DNA from: DATLFP01 sp035540955
Lineage (GTDB): Bacteria > Actinomycetota > Acidimicrobiia > Acidimicrobiales > CADCSY01
Direction: 5' to 3'
Length of the DNA stretch: 43,818 bases
NCBI GenBank assembly: GCA_035540955.1
Contig: DATLFP010000225.1
Location: 1-43,818 of the forward strand
In this document: piece by piece, positions 40,334-43,818 of the stretch
Layout of the letters: each line of letters starts with the position of its first letter
How positions within the stretch are numbered: position 1 is the first letter of the stretch
Notes under the pieces: model-generated
Told to the model about the DNA's origin: nothing
Databases searched by the model: none
Seen by the model: the letters and a program-made list of their open reading frames with translations, nothing else
Position numbers and translations under genes: made by a program

Positions 40334-41611
40334 GTGCCAGGCACGGTGGTGGTCGGGACCCAGTGGGGTGACGAGGGCAAGGGCAAGCTCATCGACATCC
40401 TCGCTGCGGACACCGACATGGTCGTCCGCTTCCACGGCGGTCACAACGCCGGCCACACGATCGTCGCCGGCGAGCAGACCTTCGCCGTCCGGCTCGTGCC
40501 GAGCGGGATCCTGCACCCGACGGTGAAGAACGTCATCGGCAACGGCGTCGTCGTCGATCCCCGCGTGCTGTTCCAGGAGATCGACATGCTCGAGTCGCGG
40601 GGGATCGACACGAGCAACCTGGTGGTGAGCGGCAACGCCCACCTGATCCTGCCGTACCACCAGGAGATGGACGTCCTCTACGAGCGGCATCTCGGTGAGA
40701 ACAAGCTGGGTACCACCAAGAGCGGCATCGGCCCCGCCTACGCCGACAAGGCGTTCCGGGTGGGGCTGCGGGTGCAGGACCTGCTCGACGCCAAGATCTT
40801 CCGGCAGAAGCTCGACGTGGTCCTCAAGGAGAAGCTGGCGGTGATGGCCAAGGTGTACAACCGCCTCGGCCCCACGGCCGAGTCGATCTGCGACGAGTAC
40901 CTCGGGGTCATCGCGCCCCGCCTCGAGCCTCGGATCGTGGACTCCGTCGATCTCATCCACTCGTACCTCGATGCCGGCAGGAGCGTCATGTTCGAGGGCG
41001 CGCAGGCGACGTTCCTCGATCTCGACCACGGCACATATCCCTTCGTGACCTCGTCGAACACGGTGGCCGGCAACGTGTGCGCCGGCGCCGGCGTCGGGCC
41101 GAGGAACCTCGAGCGGATCATCGGCGTCACGAAGGCCTACCTCACCCGGGTCGGATCGGGACCGTTCCCCACCGAGCTGTTCGGGGAGGCGGCCGACGAC
41201 ATCGTGCTCCGGGGCAAGGAGTACGGGGTCAACACCAAGCGCCGCCGGCGTCCCGGCTGGTTCGACGCGGTCATGATGCGCCAGTCGGCCCGGCTGAACG
41301 GTCTCACCGACATCTTCCTCACGAAGCTCGACATCCTCGACCCGCTACCGGAGATCAAGGTCTGCGTCGCCTACGACGTCGACGGCACCCGCTTCGAGCA
41401 CATGCCGTACCACCAGAGCGACCTCCACAAGGCGGTGCCGGTCTATGAGACGTTGCCCGGTTGGCAGGAGGACATCTCCAAGGCGACCACGCTCGAGGAG
41501 CTGCCGGCGAAGGCCCGCGACTACGTGCTCTTCCTCGCCGACCAGGCCAAGGTGCCGGTGTCGCACATCTCCGTCGGACCCGAGCGGCGCCAGACCGTCT
41601 TCGTGGCCTGA
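40334..41611 (+). CDS. purA: Adenylosuccinate synthetase
   Basis: The 425-residue enzyme starts at GTG 40334 with PGTVVVGTQWGDEGKGKLIDIL, the GTP-binding loop of PurA. FHGGHNAGHTI with the catalytic His, GTTKSGIGPAYADKA, FEGAQATFLDLDHGTYPFVTSSN, VGSGPFPTEL, RRRRPGWFDAVMMR and LTKLDILD follow. It joins aspartate to IMP using GTP, the first step from IMP to AMP. Its partner purB lies three genes downstream. Confidence 0.98.
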   Translation: MPGTVVVGTQWGDEGKGKLIDILAADTDMVVRFHGGHNAGHTIVAGEQTFAVRLVPSGILHPTVKNVIGNGVVVDPRVLFQEIDMLESRGIDTSNLVVSGNAHLILPYHQEMDVLYERHLGENKLGTTKSGIGPAYADKAFRVGLRVQDLLDAKIFRQKLDVVLKEKLAVMAKVYNRLGPTAESICDEYLGVIAPRLEPRIVDSVDLIHSYLDAGRSVMFEGAQATFLDLDHGTYPFVTSSNTVAGNVCAGAGVGPRNLERIIGVTKAYLTRVGSGPFPTELFGEAADDIVLRGKEYGVNTKRRRRPGWFDAVMMRQSARLNGLTDIFLTKLDILDPLPEIKVCVAYDVDGTRFEHMPYHQSDLHKAVPVYETLPGWQEDISKATTLEELPAKARDYVLFLADQAKVPVSHISVGPERRQTVFVA

Positions 41612-41640
41612 TCGGGTCTCGCACCCCGCGGGCCGTCTGC

Positions 41641-41646
41641 GAGAAT
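41641..41646 (+). promoter_or_regulatory. Putative leaderless -10 element of purD
   Basis: GAGAAT is followed by 6 bases and GTG 41653. The T is at the expected last position, but the first base is not T, so the match is weaker than the TAnnnT examples. Confidence 0.4.
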
Positions 41647-41652
41647 CGACCG

Positions 41653-42834
41653 GTGAAGGTGTGTGTGCTGGGCGGCGGCGGCCGGGAGCATGCCCTCGGA
41701 TGGGCGGCCGCAAGGTTCGGGCACGACGTGACCGTCGTGCCCGGGAACGCCGGCAACCCCTTCTCGGCGGCCGAGGAGCCGGTCGACGCCGATCTCTACA
41801 TCCTCGGGAGTGACGACATCGTCGTCGGTGGCACCGGTGACCGCCTCCGGGCGGCCGGCAAGCTCGTCTTCGGCCCCAACGCCGACGGGGGCCGGCTCGA
41901 AGGGTCCAAGCAGTGGATGAAGGACCTGCTGGTCGAGGCCGGCGTGCCCACCGCCCGCCACGGCTCCTTCGCCGAGGCCGGCCCCGCCGAGGCGTTCCTC
42001 CGGTCGCTGCCGGGCCCCTACGTGGTCAAGACCGACTACCTGGCCCTGGGCAAGGGGGTCCTCGTCACGCCCGACCTCGACGAGGCCATCGCCGACGCCC
42101 GGGCCAAGCTCGAGGGCGGGGGCATCGTCGTCGAGGAGTGCATGGAAGGGCCCGAGATCTCGGTGTTCGCGGTGTGCGACGGCGAGCGGGCGGTGCTGGT
42201 CCCGCCGGCCCAGGACTACAAGCGCATCGGCGAGGGTGACGTCGGGCCCAACACCGGCGGCATGGGGTCGGTGGCGCCGGTGCCGGTGGCCACCAAGGCG
42301 GTGATCGACGAGGTGCTCGAGCGGTGCATCCAGCCGACGCTCGCCGCCCTCCGGTCTCGCGGCATCGACTACCGGGGCGTCCTCTACTCGAACCCGATGC
42401 TCACCGCCGAGGGCCCCAAGATCGTCGAGTACAACGTGCGGTGGGGTGACCCCGAGGCCCAGTGCCTGCTGCCGCTGTTCGAGTCCGACCCGGTGGAGCT
42501 GATGGCCGAGGCCGCGGCCGGCGCCATCCGGAGCGAGCCCCGGTTCGTCGACCGGGCCTGCCTCACCGTGGCCCTCGCGGCCGAGGGGTACCCGGGCGCG
42601 GTGCGCAAGGGCGACCGCATCGAGGGCGTCGACGACGCCGGCGATCTGCCCGACGTCACCGTGTTCAGCGCCGGCGTGGGTCCGGGCATGACCACCAACG
42701 GCGGCCGGGTGCTCAACGTCACCGCCCTCGGCCGCGACCTTCCCGACGCCCGGGCTCGCGCCTACACCGCGGTGGGCATGATCTCCTGGCCAGGAATGAC
42801 CTACCGGCGTGACATCGGAGCGAGGTATGCATGA
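41653..42834 (+). CDS. purD: Phosphoribosylamine-glycine ligase
   Basis: The 393-residue ATP-grasp enzyme starts at GTG 41653 with VKVCVLGGGGREHALGWA. It then has LVFGPNADGGRLEGSKQWMKDLL, YVVKTDYLALGKGVLVT, IVVEECMEGPEISVFAVCDG, DVGPNTGGMGSVAPVPV, GVLYSNPMLTAEGPKIVEYNVRWGDPEAQCLLPLF and a C-terminal domain. It makes GAR from phosphoribosylamine, glycine and ATP, the second step of purine synthesis. It is 41 bases after purA and is followed closely by purE and purB. Confidence 0.97.
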   Translation: MKVCVLGGGGREHALGWAAARFGHDVTVVPGNAGNPFSAAEEPVDADLYILGSDDIVVGGTGDRLRAAGKLVFGPNADGGRLEGSKQWMKDLLVEAGVPTARHGSFAEAGPAEAFLRSLPGPYVVKTDYLALGKGVLVTPDLDEAIADARAKLEGGGIVVEECMEGPEISVFAVCDGERAVLVPPAQDYKRIGEGDVGPNTGGMGSVAPVPVATKAVIDEVLERCIQPTLAALRSRGIDYRGVLYSNPMLTAEGPKIVEYNVRWGDPEAQCLLPLFESDPVELMAEAAAGAIRSEPRFVDRACLTVALAAEGYPGAVRKGDRIEGVDDAGDLPDVTVFSAGVGPGMTTNGGRVLNVTALGRDLPDARARAYTAVGMISWPGMTYRRDIGARYA

Positions 42835-42849
42835 AGAGGTACGCATGAA
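42822..42849. repeat. Tandem 14-base duplication covering the purE ribosome site and start
   Basis: GAGGTATGCATGAA is followed at once by GAGGTACGCATGAA, with one mismatch. Each unit holds a GAGG ribosome site and an ATG, so purE has two possible starts, ATG 42827 (six extra residues) and ATG 42845, in the same frame. The purD stop lies inside the first unit. Confidence 0.75.
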
Positions 42850-43303
42850 GGTGCTGGTGTTGATGGGCTCGGCCAACGACGCCCAGAAGCTGCAGCCGGC
42901 GATCGACACGCTGGCGCAGTTCGGGGTCGAGCACGAGTGGTGGGCGGCCAGCGCCCACCGGAACCCCGCGAAGGTGGCCGAGCTCGTGAGCGGCGCACGC
43001 GACAACGGGTTCGGAGTGGTCATCGCCGCCGCTGGGATGGCGGCCCACCTGGCCGGGGTGTGCGCGTCAAAGACGACCTTGCCGGTGATCGGCGTCCCGG
43101 TCGCGAGCGGCGCCCTCAACGGCGCCGACGCGCTGCACTCGACGGTGCAGATGCCGCCCGGTATGCCGGTCGCCACCGTCGCCATCGACGGGGCGAAGAA
43201 CGCGGCCCTGCTGGCGATCCAGATCCTCGCCGTCACCGACGACGACCTGCGGAAGAAGCTGGAGGCCGACCGCGCCAGCTGGGAGCCGAAGAAGCTCGCG
43301 TGA
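42845..43303 (+). CDS. purE: N5-carboxyaminoimidazole ribonucleotide mutase (class I PurE)
   Basis: From ATG 42845 the 152-residue protein reads MKVLVLMGSANDAQKLQPAI, then HEWWAASAHRNPAKV, IAAAGMAAHLAGVCASKTTLPVIGVPV and LHSTVQMPPGMPVATVAID. The SAHR segment with its catalytic His and the GMAAHLAG loop match class I PurE. It converts N5-CAIR to CAIR in the purine pathway. No purK is present in the window. AGAGG lies 5 bases upstream. A six-residue longer form from ATG 42827 is possible because of the local duplication. Confidence 0.96.
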   Translation: MKVLVLMGSANDAQKLQPAIDTLAQFGVEHEWWAASAHRNPAKVAELVSGARDNGFGVVIAAAGMAAHLAGVCASKTTLPVIGVPVASGALNGADALHSTVQMPPGMPVATVAIDGAKNAALLAIQILAVTDDDLRKKLEADRASWEPKKLA

Positions 43304-43818
43304 GCAATCCCAACGTCCTCGCCGGCCGCTACGCCAGCGCCGAGATGAAGCAGCTCTGGTCGCCCGAGCACAAGGTCGTGCTCGAGCGTCGGCTGTGGGT
43401 GGCGGTGCTGCGGGCTCAGCACGACCTCGGCGTGGAGGTGCCGGCCGGCGTGATCGCCGACTACGAGCGGGTGATCGACCAGGTCGACCTGGCGTCGATC
43501 GAGGCGCGGGAGCGGGTGACCAAGCACGACGTGAAGGCGCGCATCGAGGAGTTCTGCGCCCTCGCCGGCCACGAGCACGTGCACAAGGGCATGACGTCGC
43601 GCGATGCCACCGAGAACACCGAACAGCTCCAGCTCCGGCAGTCACTCATGCTCCTGCGCGACCGCACCGTGGCCGTGCTCGCCCGGCTGGCGGGCCTCGC
43701 CGCCGAGCACTCGGCGCTCGTCATCGCCGGGCGCTCGCACAACGTGGCGGCCCAGGCGACCACGCTCGGCAAGCGGTTCGCGTCGGCGGCCGAAGAGCTG
43801 CTCTTCGCCTTCGACCAG
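43300..43818 (+). CDS. purB: Adenylosuccinate lyase, N-terminal part cut off by the window edge
   Basis: GTG 43300 overlaps the purE stop by four bases and opens 173 codons that run off the window. The product begins SNPNVLAGRYASAEMKQLWS, followed by WVAVLRAQHDLGVEVPAGVIADY, VTKHDVKARIEEFCALAGHEHVHKGMTSRDATENTEQ and IAGRSHNVAAQATTLGKRFAS. The KHDVKA and HKGMTSRD segments with their His and Ser are PurB signatures. It cleaves SAICAR and adenylosuccinate and so works with purA three genes upstream. No downstream part is visible. Confidence 0.95.
   Translation, partial: MSNPNVLAGRYASAEMKQLWSPEHKVVLERRLWVAVLRAQHDLGVEVPAGVIADYERVIDQVDLASIEARERVTKHDVKARIEEFCALAGHEHVHKGMTSRDATENTEQLQLRQSLMLLRDRTVAVLARLAGLAAEHSALVIAGRSHNVAAQATTLGKRFASAAEELLFAFDQ

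Overview
The window is about 44 kb of very G+C-rich DNA (roughly 70% by eye). GTG and TTG starts are common, genes are tightly packed with 4-base stop/start overlaps, and the content is actinobacterial: dnaK-grpE-dnaJ-hspR, a two-domain dCTP deaminase, GerMN and CAP lipoproteins, and DUF4012. The mix points to an actinobacterium, most likely class Acidimicrobiia. That placement is inference from gene style, not from a marker alignment. No insertion sequence, prophage, integrase or CRISPR array was seen, and no gene-free stretch exceeds 300 bases.

Layout. 1-5542 (mostly minus): a truncated VOC protein, tRNA-Gly(CCC), a half-length glycosyltransferase-like protein, dCTP deaminase, a CAP-domain lipoprotein, a membrane Fe-S oxidoreductase and a cyclic-nucleotide-binding protein. 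5641-8005: a nitrogen module with a winged-helix regulator, a P-II protein and a convergent ammonium transporter. 8183-11055: a sensor kinase coupled to a GerMN lipoprotein, with a divergent OmpR-type response regulator, resembling a dispersed MtrA-MtrB-LpqB set. 11185-15959: phosphoglycerate mutase, divergent from the dnaK-grpE-dnaJ-hspR operon, with a HAIR-like HspR site between them. 16059-19843: a polyprenyl-phosphate sugar transferase, a small secreted Cys-repeat protein and clpB.

19847-39548 is a surface-polysaccharide locus. On the minus strand are DUF4012 and a sulfotransferase-like protein. On the plus strand an almost unbroken chain of coupled genes encodes seven glycosyltransferases, an O-antigen ligase/polymerase-like protein, a TupA-like ATP-grasp enzyme, a flippase fused to an SGNH hydrolase-like domain, and a second free SGNH protein that is a recognisable relative of that domain. 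Two methyltransferases, a Wzz/BY-kinase and an RmlC-like epimerase follow. Together they suggest a Wzx/Wzy-type glycan that may carry sulfate, amino-acid or peptide, and acyl groups.

39637-43818: a coiled-coil protein, then purA, purD, purE and the start of purB.

The most unusual items are the flippase-SGNH fusion with its tandem SGNH paralogue, and a recurrent -10-like hexamer 5 to 8 bases before start codons that lack a Shine-Dalgarno sequence, which suggests widespread leaderless transcription.
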